Shown: positions 32,514 through 37,163 of the stretch, one piece after another | How the letters are laid out: the number at the start of each line of letters is the position of its first letter | Numbering within the stretch: position 1 is the first letter of the stretch | Origin: a virus | DNA: 37,163 nt | Direction: 5' to 3' (one strand) | Virus record (IMG/VR): IMGVR_UViG_3300025424_000005 | Coordinates: 1-37,163 of that record | Notes under the pieces: model-generated | Databases searched by the model: none | Seen by the model: only the letters and a program-made list of their open reading frames with translations | Told to the model about the DNA's origin: nothing | Made by a program: the position numbers and the translations under genes

Positions 32514-32703
32514 ATACTTTTGCTTTTTTAAGCACCATTTCGTATTCTTCTTTGGCTTTATCATCAAGTTTACGCAAGGGCAACTCTTGATAAAACTTCC
32601 ATTTCTTTTGGTACTCAGGTAATTCTGATGGTGGAATCCAGCCATGTTGCCGCCACCTTTGAGTAATATCAGTACCGCTAACTGTCCAAATGTAATCATT
32701 CAT
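32500..32703 (-). CDS. Small phage protein, start of the minus-strand module's distal end
   Basis: 67 residues (MNDYIWTVSGTDITQRWRQHGWIPPS...). The ATG at 32703 is preferred over 32718 because AAAGGTG lies at the correct distance before it. The TVSGTDITQRWRQHGWIPPSELP part, with Trp and Pro residues, is a compact fold I do not recognise. It is the last gene of the leftward early transcript. Confidence 0.55.
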   Translation of the reverse strand: MNDYIWTVSGTDITQRWRQHGWIPPSELPEYQKKWKFYQELPLRKLDDKAKEEYEMVLKKAKVSRIR

Positions 32704-32714
32704 ATTTTCACCTT

Positions 32715-33068
32715 TCATTGACTTGCCTTTAATTCTTTTAATTCAAATAATCCATCCCTTTCTGGTTTGATGGCCAAATATAGTCTAGCTAAATACGGTG
32801 ATGCGTTATTGCTAATTTTAAAGCCATTTGGGTTGATTCTTGATCGTTGCTCGGCTTCTTCAATTTTGGATTGATGCCGCAAAAAAGCACATAAATCCCG
32901 TGCTGAATGATGCCTAATACCCAAATCCCAGATTTTATTGGCTTCATTAAAGAACGCTACTAATATATGCCAATTACTTTCTACCCAATCGCCAAAGTCT
33001 AAACGGTAGATATCTGGGTCACTTTTTATAATATTTCTAACTTTTTCTTTCTTATCTTCTGGAATCAT
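32715..33068 (-). CDS. Conserved phage protein, unknown function
   Basis: 117 residues. The pattern ESNWHILVAFFNEANKIWDLG, then RHHSARDLCAFLRHQS, then NNASPYLARLYLAIKPERDGLFELK resembles a widespread phage protein family recognised by 'H.s......R' and a final 'FE.R'-like motif; function unknown. ATGA overlap with the upstream 31-residue membrane gene. Confidence 0.6.
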   Translation of the reverse strand: MIPEDKKEKVRNIIKSDPDIYRLDFGDWVESNWHILVAFFNEANKIWDLGIRHHSARDLCAFLRHQSKIEEAEQRSRINPNGFKISNNASPYLARLYLAIKPERDGLFELKELKASQ

Positions 33069-33160
33069 TTTGATTCAATCCATATTAGGCCAATCATTAA
33101 AAAAATTGCAATCCAAGTGCAAATCCCAGTTAATGCCATTAAAGTAAAAAATACACTCAT
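33065..33160 (-). CDS. 31-residue membrane peptide
   Basis: MSVFFTLMALTGICTWIAIF followed by more hydrophobic residues and WIESK; one transmembrane helix covers nearly the whole chain. GGGGATCACG precedes the ATG. Start and stop both overlap neighbouring genes by 4 bases (ATGA), which argues for genuine, coupled translation of this very small gene. Confidence 0.55.
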   Translation of the reverse strand: MSVFFTLMALTGICTWIAIFLMIGLIWIESK

Positions 33161-33324
33161 CGTGATCCCCATAATTGAATTTCGAGTTGCTCAACTTGTT
33201 GCATGAGCCATTTATTTTTGGTTTCTAAAAACTTCACTTTTTCTTGCAACTCTACAATTTTGTTTGCGTTTTCAAATAACAATGTTTGAATATCTTGCCG
33301 ATCTTCTGTAGTAAATGTAGTCAT
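33157..33324 (-). CDS. 55-residue coiled-coil protein
   Basis: MTTFTTEDRQDIQTLLFENA followed by a heptad-like helix (NKIVELQEKVKFLETKN) to the end. It is coupled by ATGA to the membrane peptide downstream, and AAAGGCACAATGAA precedes the start. Role unknown; possibly a partner of the membrane peptide. Confidence 0.55.
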   Translation of the reverse strand: MTTFTTEDRQDIQTLLFENANKIVELQEKVKFLETKNKWLMQQVEQLEIQLWGSR

Positions 33325-33325
33325 T

Positions 33326-33532
33326 TCATTGTGCCTTTCTTAGTATTGCTATCTGACAATCTAAATATTCTTGACTTACTTCAATACCTTCATAAGACAA
33401 CATATTTTTTAGAGCTTTATTTTCATACATTAAAGCTAATGCTTCTTTGGTTTCTTTGATTAATGAATCTTGAAGATTAATAATCTTTTCTAGTGCTTCT
33501 CCGTATGGTGTTAAAGGTGAATTAGTGTTCAT
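33326..33532 (-). CDS. 68-residue helical protein with AILRKA ending
   Basis: MNTNSPLTPYGEALEKIINL... is amphipathic helical throughout and ends CQIAILRKAQ. The last residues resemble the C-terminus of its upstream neighbour (FARAILRKANEK), and the genes overlap by 4 bases. They may be related by partial duplication. Function unknown. Confidence 0.55.
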   Translation of the reverse strand: MNTNSPLTPYGEALEKIINLQDSLIKETKEALALMYENKALKNMLSYEGIEVSQEYLDCQIAILRKAQ

Positions 33533-33813
33533 TTCTCATTAGCCTTTCTTAATATTGCTCTAGCAAAATCAATTAACTCAGTATCTTCCACGATGTAATC
33601 TGCTTCAAAACCAAACTTAGTAAATTTATCGTGAACTATTTTTAAAATATCCCTATCGCTAATTGTTAGTGTCTTTGCTGGATGGGTATAGAGTGGAATA
33701 TCATCCCATTTTGCTGATTCAGCTTGATAGCTAAATTGATGTAATGGATTTTGCACAATGATTGGTTTCCCATATTCGCCCTGTCTAATCCACGCTACTG
33801 GTTTATTATTCAT
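33529..33813 (-). CDS. Conserved phage early protein (PVAWI...PLYTHP)
   Basis: 94 residues. The N-terminal KPVAWIRQGEY and DDIPLYTHPA blocks form a short module found at the start of many phage and prophage proteins of unknown role. The C-half is helical (DRDILKIVHDKFTKFGF...DFARAILRKA). Coupled to the downstream gene by ATGA. Confidence 0.65.
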   Translation of the reverse strand: MNNKPVAWIRQGEYGKPIIVQNPLHQFSYQAESAKWDDIPLYTHPAKTLTISDRDILKIVHDKFTKFGFEADYIVEDTELIDFARAILRKANEK

Positions 33814-33814
33814 A

Positions 33815-34027
33815 TCAATCCTTAAATTTCAAAATTGGCTTGTTTAATGATTCCAATATCCATTGGCAATATTGCTTTAATTCGTCAACCGTTTCACCGC
33901 CTACAGTTGCGGCAGTATGACCCATTGGTTTGCCCATTGAATCGTAATAGACTTCCCGCACTTCAATGTATGGTTGACCAGGCAAATCGGGATCATCTAA
34001 ATGCACTAACCTTAAATTCCAAGTCAT
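33815..34027 (-). CDS. Conserved small phage protein
   Basis: 70 residues. WNLRLVHLDDPDLPG, the central YIEVREVYYDSMGKP strand pair and a terminal GETVDELKQYCQWILESLNKP helix match a frequently seen small phage protein of unknown function. ATGA overlap with the Cys-rich gene upstream. Confidence 0.65.
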   Translation of the reverse strand: MTWNLRLVHLDDPDLPGQPYIEVREVYYDSMGKPMGHTAATVGGETVDELKQYCQWILESLNKPILKFKD

Positions 34028-34260
34028 AATAATTCTTCCTGTCCATCAACAATTTTGCGTAGGTCTAAATCCTCATCCTTAAATATTTTTACAAATAAAC
34101 TACGAGTAGGATTACGATCAACATCCAAATAACAAAATCCGCTAACAATATAACGAAGAAAATGAGTGCAAGCCCAATCATGCGCTTTACAATCGTTATG
34201 GAATCGGCAATCATCACAAGGGCATTTCTCATCAAAAAGGCTTTGGACACCCTTTCTCAT
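34024..34260 (-). CDS. Cys-rich putative zinc-binding protein
   Basis: 78 residues with Cys at positions 13, 15, 18, 24 and 31 and three His (CPCDDCRFHNDCKAHDWACTH), likely binding zinc or an iron-sulfur cluster. The rest is acidic. Its ATG overlaps the stop of a 25-codon Pro-rich ORF. Function unknown; small Cys-rich early phage proteins often bind host proteins. Confidence 0.6.
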   Translation of the reverse strand: MRKGVQSLFDEKCPCDDCRFHNDCKAHDWACTHFLRYIVSGFCYLDVDRNPTRSLFVKIFKDEDLDLRKIVDGQEELL

Positions 34261-34334
34261 TTGCGATCCTTTGGCGGTTGTTTGTTATGGGATGGATAGG
34301 ATGGATATGCTGGCATTACAGGCGGCACTCTCAT
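34257..34334 (-). CDS. 25-residue Pro-rich peptide (tentative)
   Basis: MRVPPVMPAYPSYPSHNKQP and five more residues, TGA at 34257-34259. Start and stop overlap neighbours by ATGA-type joints. The Pro/Tyr/Ser content may indicate a linker or binding peptide. It could be only the spacer between two genes. Confidence 0.35.
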   Translation of the reverse strand: MRVPPVMPAYPSYPSHNKQPPKDRK

Positions 34335-34414
34335 CAAAATCCCCAGCCAAACATAACGCCAAGAATTACGCCAAGAATAATTACGCCAATCCAGTCAATA
34401 AGTTTTTGTTTCAT
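34334..34414 (-). CDS. 26-residue membrane peptide (tentative)
   Basis: MKQKLIDWIGVIILGVILGV and six more residues form one hydrophobic helix. TAGGGGAATCAAA before the ATG resembles the ribosome sites of several other minus-strand genes. ATGA overlap with the next ORF supports it. Confidence 0.45.
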   Translation of the reverse strand: MKQKLIDWIGVIILGVILGVMFGWGF

Positions 34415-34502
34415 TTTGATTCCCCTAAAAAACGCAACATTGCATACCGTCAGAATAATACTATTACAACTTTATCATACTAGGGGAAACCCTAATAAAG
34501 GT
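34415..34502 (-). promoter_or_regulatory. Candidate promoter of the distal minus-strand genes
   Basis: Reading leftward, TTGTAA, 17 bases and TATGCA precede the 26-residue membrane peptide gene. The match to a sigma-70 type promoter is weak, and a TATGAT further upstream is an alternative -10. Confidence 0.25.
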
Positions 34503-34551
34503 GGTGGCGATTATCCCGTGAAGGATCGGGGGAATCCAGACAACCGCCACC
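34503..34551 (-). terminator. Compound hairpin after the exonuclease gene
   Basis: Outer stem GGTGGCG (34503-34509) with CGCCACC (34545-34551). Inner stem ATTATCCCG (34510-34518) with CGGGGGAAT (34527-34535), one mismatch and one wobble. It begins 5 bases past the exonuclease stop on the minus strand. The T-run beyond it is weak, so it may be a terminator or an RNA-processing/stability element. Confidence 0.45.
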
Positions 34552-34555
34552 GTGA

Positions 34556-35317
34556 TTAGATTAATTTGTTGCGAATACGGTAAAACTCAAGTAATCGGAC
34601 AAAACATTCCCATCCCAAATCCAAGTCGGATGGGTCTATAGGGATTAGTTTAACCTTATTTTGCTTGGCATTGACATACAGAATGGCGCAATCCGCATTT
34701 GGCATTTTTAAACCCTGTCTGTAAGCCGCCAGTTGCATCTGATGGTCAAACATTACATCAACTTTATCTAGGTCTTTTTCTGTGGTTTTTACATCACAGA
34801 CCGCCCCATTGAAACCGACATATGGCTTGGCGTGTAAATCCACCTTGCCGCCAAACTTATCATTGCCAAAACTATGTTCTGGAAGCCATGCACAAGCACT
34901 AAAATGGTCTTGTAAGGCTTTTTCTACTTCAAAGCAATACAAAGGTACTTGTGGAAGATAAACACCTTCCATAAACGATTCTATGATGCCGTGAATATTT
35001 GTACCCCGTTCTGCGGCTTGTTTGCTAGTTTCTCGCGAATCTTGCATAACACGGGTAAGCCAATCAGATTCCGATTCATTAGGAAATCTGGGCAAAGTTA
35101 AAGCGGATAGCAATAACTGTTCGTTTTTCCACCGAGTTAATCCAGGGCGATCTATCTGCTGGATGATTGTGGTTACTGACGGTACTAAATTTAGTTTTTT
35201 TGCATCCCGCAAAGTTGTATTGCGTTCAACCCCATTCGCACCGATTATGCGATAGGCTGGTGTACCGTTGGTTTCGTACCAATGGCCTGATTCTGCATTA
35301 TTGTCTTTTACTATCAT
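34556..35317 (-). CDS. PD-(D/E)xK exonuclease, RecB/Cas4-like
   Basis: 253 residues with a GGGGGAAT ribosome site. The motifs are in order: RGTNIHGIIE (H109), FGGKVDLH (D160), AVCDVKTTE (D175, K177) and HQMQLAAYRQ (Q195, Y199). These define the RecB/Cas4-like PD-(D/E)xK exonucleases used by phages in recombination or nucleotide recycling. It is near the SSB-like gene, the usual pairing. No annealing protein is recognised nearby. Confidence 0.85.
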   Translation of the reverse strand: MIVKDNNAESGHWYETNGTPAYRIIGANGVERNTTLRDAKKLNLVPSVTTIIQQIDRPGLTRWKNEQLLLSALTLPRFPNESESDWLTRVMQDSRETSKQAAERGTNIHGIIESFMEGVYLPQVPLYCFEVEKALQDHFSACAWLPEHSFGNDKFGGKVDLHAKPYVGFNGAVCDVKTTEKDLDKVDVMFDHQMQLAAYRQGLKMPNADCAILYVNAKQNKVKLIPIDPSDLDLGWECFVRLLEFYRIRNKLI

Positions 35318-35412
35318 ATATTCCCCCGAAATTTAAGGTGGGCTACTCACAATCTCTTAGCCGTTCGCTTCCTATAGCTATAGGCTGAATAACATTGCTT
35401 TCGCCCAAAAAC
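35318..35412. promoter_or_regulatory. Intergenic region with perfect 14-bp palindrome
   Basis: A 95-bp gap between two minus-strand genes. CCTATAGCTATAGG (35371-35384) reads the same on both strands and resembles an operator or dimer-binding site. It lies 54 bases upstream of the exonuclease start, suited to control of that gene. Confidence 0.4.
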
Positions 35413-35613
35413 TTATTGTTGCATCATCATAATACGCTGATATTCTGCTAGGTCTGTTACTTGATCCGCACATGACCGAATTACCGTATTTATAACGCTA
35501 ATCAAGCCATCACGGGTCATAGCAATCAATTCCCGTTCTTCATCAACATTGTAAGATTCTACAATTTTTGTTTCTGTTTTTTGGTTAATTACATCAGTAA
35601 ATACGGTATTCAT
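35413..35613 (-). CDS. Small helical protein, unknown function
   Basis: 66 residues, AGGAGTTGAT ribosome site. MNTVFTDVINQKTETKIVES then an acidic helical part ending AEYQRIMMMQQ. It lies 8 bases after the SSB-like gene, so is co-transcribed. No motif recognised. Confidence 0.6.
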   Translation of the reverse strand: MNTVFTDVINQKTETKIVESYNVDEERELIAMTRDGLISVINTVIRSCADQVTDLAEYQRIMMMQQ

Positions 35614-35621
35614 ATCAACTC

Positions 35622-36233
35622 CTAGAATGGAACATCATCATCAACAATCGGATTTTGGTCAACGCTATTTGACCATTCCGCTGATTTCTTAATAATGTCT
35701 TGTACCCACGGCCACAATTTCTCAAAAGAATCTTTTGTGTATTTCTTTAAATCAAACAAAACAATTTCGTTATGGGTTTTAGGGAATCCAGCTTTAACAA
35801 TCATGGATGGAACTTGTGATAAAGCATCTAAGTTGGCGTATGTTTTGCCATTCCATTGATTGTGTACCACATTCACCATTGCCCATTTATCCAACATAGC
35901 CTTCATATCAAACGGCAAATCGACACCTTTAACCAACTTCTTGCCTTTCCAGCTTTCAATGTCTAAACGCAATCTTGCCGCTTCATTCATTGAAAAGGTG
36001 TATTTCTTATTAATCACCAATGGTTTGCCTTCAATTTCTAATGGGCCATTGCTATCTTCACCAAACAATTCAAAGCTAATCATTACTTTGTGTTGTTGTT
36101 TTGCAGATGGTTGACCATTCTCGATAAAATTTACCGTCTGGTGTCCTAAATCGATAATGCTAAAACATCTACCCAGATAGCTACCTGGTTCAATCTTTCT
36201 AAATTCTTGAGTTGGTGTATCGTCAATAATCAT
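35622..36233 (-). CDS. Single-stranded DNA-binding protein-like
   Basis: 203 residues. An OB-like beta core (SYLGRCFSIIDLG ... HKVMISFELFG ... KKYTFSMNEAARLRLDIESWKGK ... WAMVNVVHNQWNGKTYANLDAL) matches the phage SSB-like family that copies gp2.5-type function. The last residues, VDDDVPF, reproduce the acidic C-terminal tip by which SSBs bind partner proteins. It would protect ssDNA in replication and recombination and cooperate with the exonuclease downstream. Confidence 0.8.
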   Translation of the reverse strand: MIIDDTPTQEFRKIEPGSYLGRCFSIIDLGHQTVNFIENGQPSAKQQHKVMISFELFGEDSNGPLEIEGKPLVINKKYTFSMNEAARLRLDIESWKGKKLVKGVDLPFDMKAMLDKWAMVNVVHNQWNGKTYANLDALSQVPSMIVKAGFPKTHNEIVLFDLKKYTKDSFEKLWPWVQDIIKKSAEWSNSVDQNPIVDDDVPF

Positions 36234-36415
36234 TTTTTTGCCTTATTAAATATGTTGTTAAATTCGTCAAATACTTCTGTTAGCAATGTTGTTGCATATG
36301 GCTTCTGATAACCAGCCGCATACTTCAACGCCATAATTTCGCTTTTACTGGGCAACTCGCCCTTATCTAGCTTTTCAAATGCTTCATTTACTTCATACGA
36401 CAATTCGTCATTCAT
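36230..36415 (-). CDS. Small early protein at the head of the leftward operon
   Basis: 61 residues, AAGGATAAGAT ribosome site. Acidic N-half (MNDELSYEVNEAFEKLDKGE), then KSEIMALKYAAGYQKPYATTLLTE. ATGA overlap with the SSB-like gene. As first gene after the divergent region it is expected to be transcribed earliest. Function unknown. Confidence 0.65.
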   Translation of the reverse strand: MNDELSYEVNEAFEKLDKGELPSKSEIMALKYAAGYQKPYATTLLTEVFDEFNNIFNKAKK

Positions 36416-36459
36416 ATCTTATCCTTTCTTTCCAATATATTACACTAATTTAAGGATAG

Positions 36460-36489
36460 TTGCACCTTTTTTAGTTTTGTGTTTATAAT
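36460..36489 (+). promoter_or_regulatory. Sigma-70-like promoter for a small RNA
   Basis: TTGCAC (36460-36465), 18 bases, TATAAT (36484-36489). The best promoter match in the divergent region. Transcription would begin near 36496 and meet the terminator at 36622. Confidence 0.55.
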
Positions 36490-36495
36490 CACATC

Positions 36496-36623
36496 AGCGG
36501 AGTGGAATCTGTGTAGTTTTTTGGCTAGGCGGGCTCTTAAGGCCTGATCTGAGTGTTTATTAAATGATCCTAAGCCCATTTACTAAGCAATTCCATCTTA
36601 GATCAGACCTTAAGGGCTTTTTC
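36496..36623 (+). ncRNA. Candidate ~128-nt phage small RNA
   Basis: It lies between a promoter (TTGCAC-18-TATAAT) and an intrinsic terminator, and has no open reading frame. Besides the terminator stem, GGGCT (36531-36535) could pair with AGCCC (36573-36577), and TGGAAT (36503-36508) with ATTCCA (36590-36595). The second pairing crosses the terminator stem, so alternative folds or a pseudoknot are possible. No match to a known RNA family is recognised. Confidence 0.45.
36533..36622 (+). terminator. Long-stem intrinsic terminator
   Basis: A 21-bp stem pairs 36533-36553 with 36597-36617, with one C-A mismatch and two G-U pairs, and encloses a 43-nt loop. TTTTT (36618-36622) follows directly. 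It should stop rightward transcripts well before the gene at 36899. Confidence 0.75.
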
Positions 36624-36635
36624 TATTTCTGCTGG

Positions 36636-36816
36636 TTCTGATTGGCGGCTCTAACGACATCGTAGCGATCAGAATACAAGCGTTACTAGTAGGGTAAGTG
36701 GATGTAATAGCGCAAGATCGGTGGCGAAGTTAGTGCCGATTCCACGAAAGACTGACGGGTTCTGCGATTCCGAGAAGGAACACAGTTGAAGGCAAATCTA
36801 GGTAGGCTAGGTTTGC
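36636..36816 (+). ncRNA. Densely structured RNA region, five consecutive hairpins
   Basis: No plausible gene, but five helices follow one another. H1: 36636-36644 with 36666-36674 (9 bp). H2: 36680-36686 with 36704-36713 (7 bp, 3-nt bulge). H3: 36716-36721 with 36736-36741. H4: 36751-36754 with 36783-36786, stacked on 36759-36762 with 36778-36781. H5: 36792-36801 with 36807-36816 (10 bp, one wobble, 5-nt loop). It may be a structured leader or an independent RNA, or part of a replication origin. Checked for tRNA features: not convincing. Confidence 0.45.
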
Positions 36817-36842
36817 TCATCCTCAAAGGAACTTGTAATACA

Positions 36843-36864
36843 TAACTAAGATAGTTACTATACA
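36843..36864 (+). promoter_or_regulatory. Operator-like dyad overlapping a -10 box
   Basis: TAACTA-AGA-TAGTTA (36843-36857) is a perfect inverted repeat placed 1 base before TATACA (36859-36864). It lies 35 bases upstream of the early gene at 36899. The geometry fits a promoter that a dimeric regulator can block, though no repressor gene is recognised. Confidence 0.45.
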
Positions 36865-36898
36865 AACTTAACTTCTGTCTAATAACAAAGGATAAATT

Positions 36899-37163
36899 AT
36901 GAAAATCACAGTAGAACACATGGAAGAATTGCCAGATGGCGGTGCAATTTGTGTAGTGCATTATGATGAGGAAGCCTTACAGTTTTTGGTACAAAAAGGC
37001 GTAGTTGCGGCAATCAAAGAAGGTATAGAACAGGAGAAAGAATGTTTGAGGAATTCTACAAAAAATACCCCCGTAAGGTGGCTAAAAAGGATGCTGAAAA
37101 AGCATGGAAAAAACTTAGCCCAGAAAATCGACAGCTTGCTATTAAAGCTATCGACTTACATAT
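36899..37163 (+). CDS. Small phage early protein, first gene of the rightward arm (continues across the junction)
   Basis: ATG at 36899 follows a strong AAGGATAAATT ribosome site. The protein begins MKITVEHMEELPDGG and the first ~48 residues look like a compact acidic phage protein ending around EQEKE. I know no function for it. The frame does not close there. It runs through the junction and stops at base 272 of the window start (145 codons), overlapping the next gene, which begins at 37042 in another frame, by almost 300 bases. The extra ~95 residues are lysine-rich and low in information, so only the N-terminal part may matter. It is the first gene after the 483-bp regulatory region and probably opens the early + strand operon. 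Confidence 0.65.
   Translation, partial: MKITVEHMEELPDGGAICVVHYDEEALQFLVQKGVVAAIKEGIEQEKECLRNSTKNTPVRWLKRMLKKHGKNLAQKIDSLLLKLSTYI
37042..37163 (+). CDS. DnaT/O-like replication protein, 5' part (joins 2..358)
   Basis: ATG at 37042 is preceded by AGGAGAAAGA, a very good ribosome site. Joined across the circle the product is 126 residues. It starts MFEEFYKKYPRKVAKKDAEK, matching the familiar 'F..FY..YPrKv.K..A.kaW' block found near the C-terminus of phage replication initiators and DnaT/DnaD-like helicase loaders. The window boundary splits the gene artificially. Confidence 0.8.
   Translation, partial: MFEEFYKKYPRKVAKKDAEKAWKKLSPENRQLAIKAIDLH
37065..37163. repeat. Terminal direct repeat, right copy
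   Basis: Exact copy of bases 1-99. Removing one copy gives a 37,064-bp circle in which the reading frame beginning at 37042 runs on into the frame ending at 358. Confidence 0.95.

Noticed and set aside
34166-34483. 105-codon + strand frame
   Set aside because: It is the complement of coupled minus-strand micro-genes and a hairpin region; composition is not protein-like.
36496-36623. 6S RNA-like transcript
   Set aside because: The 5' part is not paired with the 3' end and no central bubble is seen; it fits a terminated small RNA better.
36751-36790. GGTTC...GATTCC resembling a tRNA T-arm
   Set aside because: Stem lengths and loop do not fit a cloverleaf, and no matching acceptor or anticodon arm is present.
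36686-36961. 91-codon minus-strand frame in the divergent region
   Set aside because: It crosses the structured region and the strong + strand gene start at 36899, and the protein has no recognisable pattern or ribosome site.

Overview
The window is a complete tailed-phage genome assembled as a circle. Its last 99 bases (37065-37163) repeat its first 99 exactly, so the non-redundant molecule is 37,064 bp, and the gene cut by the window ends is rebuilt by joining 37042-37163 to the start. The gene set is that of a siphovirus: an HK97-type head, a lambda-type tail with a programmed -1 frameshift, and a lambda-type lysis cassette. A spanin pair (Rz with an embedded Rz1) implies a host with an outer membrane, so a Gram-negative bacterium. 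The sequence is AT-leaning, with AAGGA-type ribosome sites. The host genus cannot be read from the sequence; the Gly-Tyr-Ser fibre style resembles uncultured aquatic phages, which is only an impression. I see no integrase, excisionase or recognisable repressor, and no DNA polymerase, helicase or primase.

Layout. (1) 36899 through the junction to about 4640, mostly + strand: a small replication-type protein, many small overlapping genes, a DUF1364-like zinc protein, a VRR-NUC nuclease, a HAD-like protein and an HNH nuclease. A minus-strand pair (SprT-like metalloprotease and metallophosphoesterase, 1391-2706) is embedded here. (2) 4769-13737, packaging and head: small and large terminase, portal, S78-type protease, two tandem major-capsid paralogs separated by a hairpin, connector genes, and a GIY-YIG homing endonuclease inserted between connectors. 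(3) 13776-22965, tail: major tail protein, chaperones G and GT, tape measure, tip proteins, a GNAT-like protein and a J-like hub. (4) 22962-28851, receptor and fibre zone: several small adhesin-like ORFs and a 963-residue collagen-like fibre made largely of Gly-X-Ser triplets. (5) 28864-30866: a methyltransferase/glycosyltransferase fusion and a separate half glycosyltransferase. (6) 30917-32513, lysis: membrane proteins, Rz/Rz1 and a GH108 muramidase. (7) 32500-36415, minus strand: an early module with many very small coupled genes, a RecB/Cas4-like exonuclease and an SSB-like protein with an acidic tip. (8) 36416-36898: a 483-bp non-coding divergent region with promoters, a terminator-ended candidate small RNA, a densely structured 180-nt stretch and an operator-like dyad.

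How it fits together. The divergent non-coding region probably launches both early arms. The minus arm supplies SSB and exonuclease, and the plus arm supplies a host-dependent replication factor and nucleases, followed by the late genes. The most interesting possibility is the fibre/glycosyltransferase block. A long Ser/Tyr-rich, proline-poor collagen-like fibre lies directly upstream of a multidomain sugar-transfer enzyme, which suggests a phage that decorates its own fibre. Two other features merit attention: the capsid paralogs, one of which lacks the N-terminal scaffold arm, and the structured RNA region.
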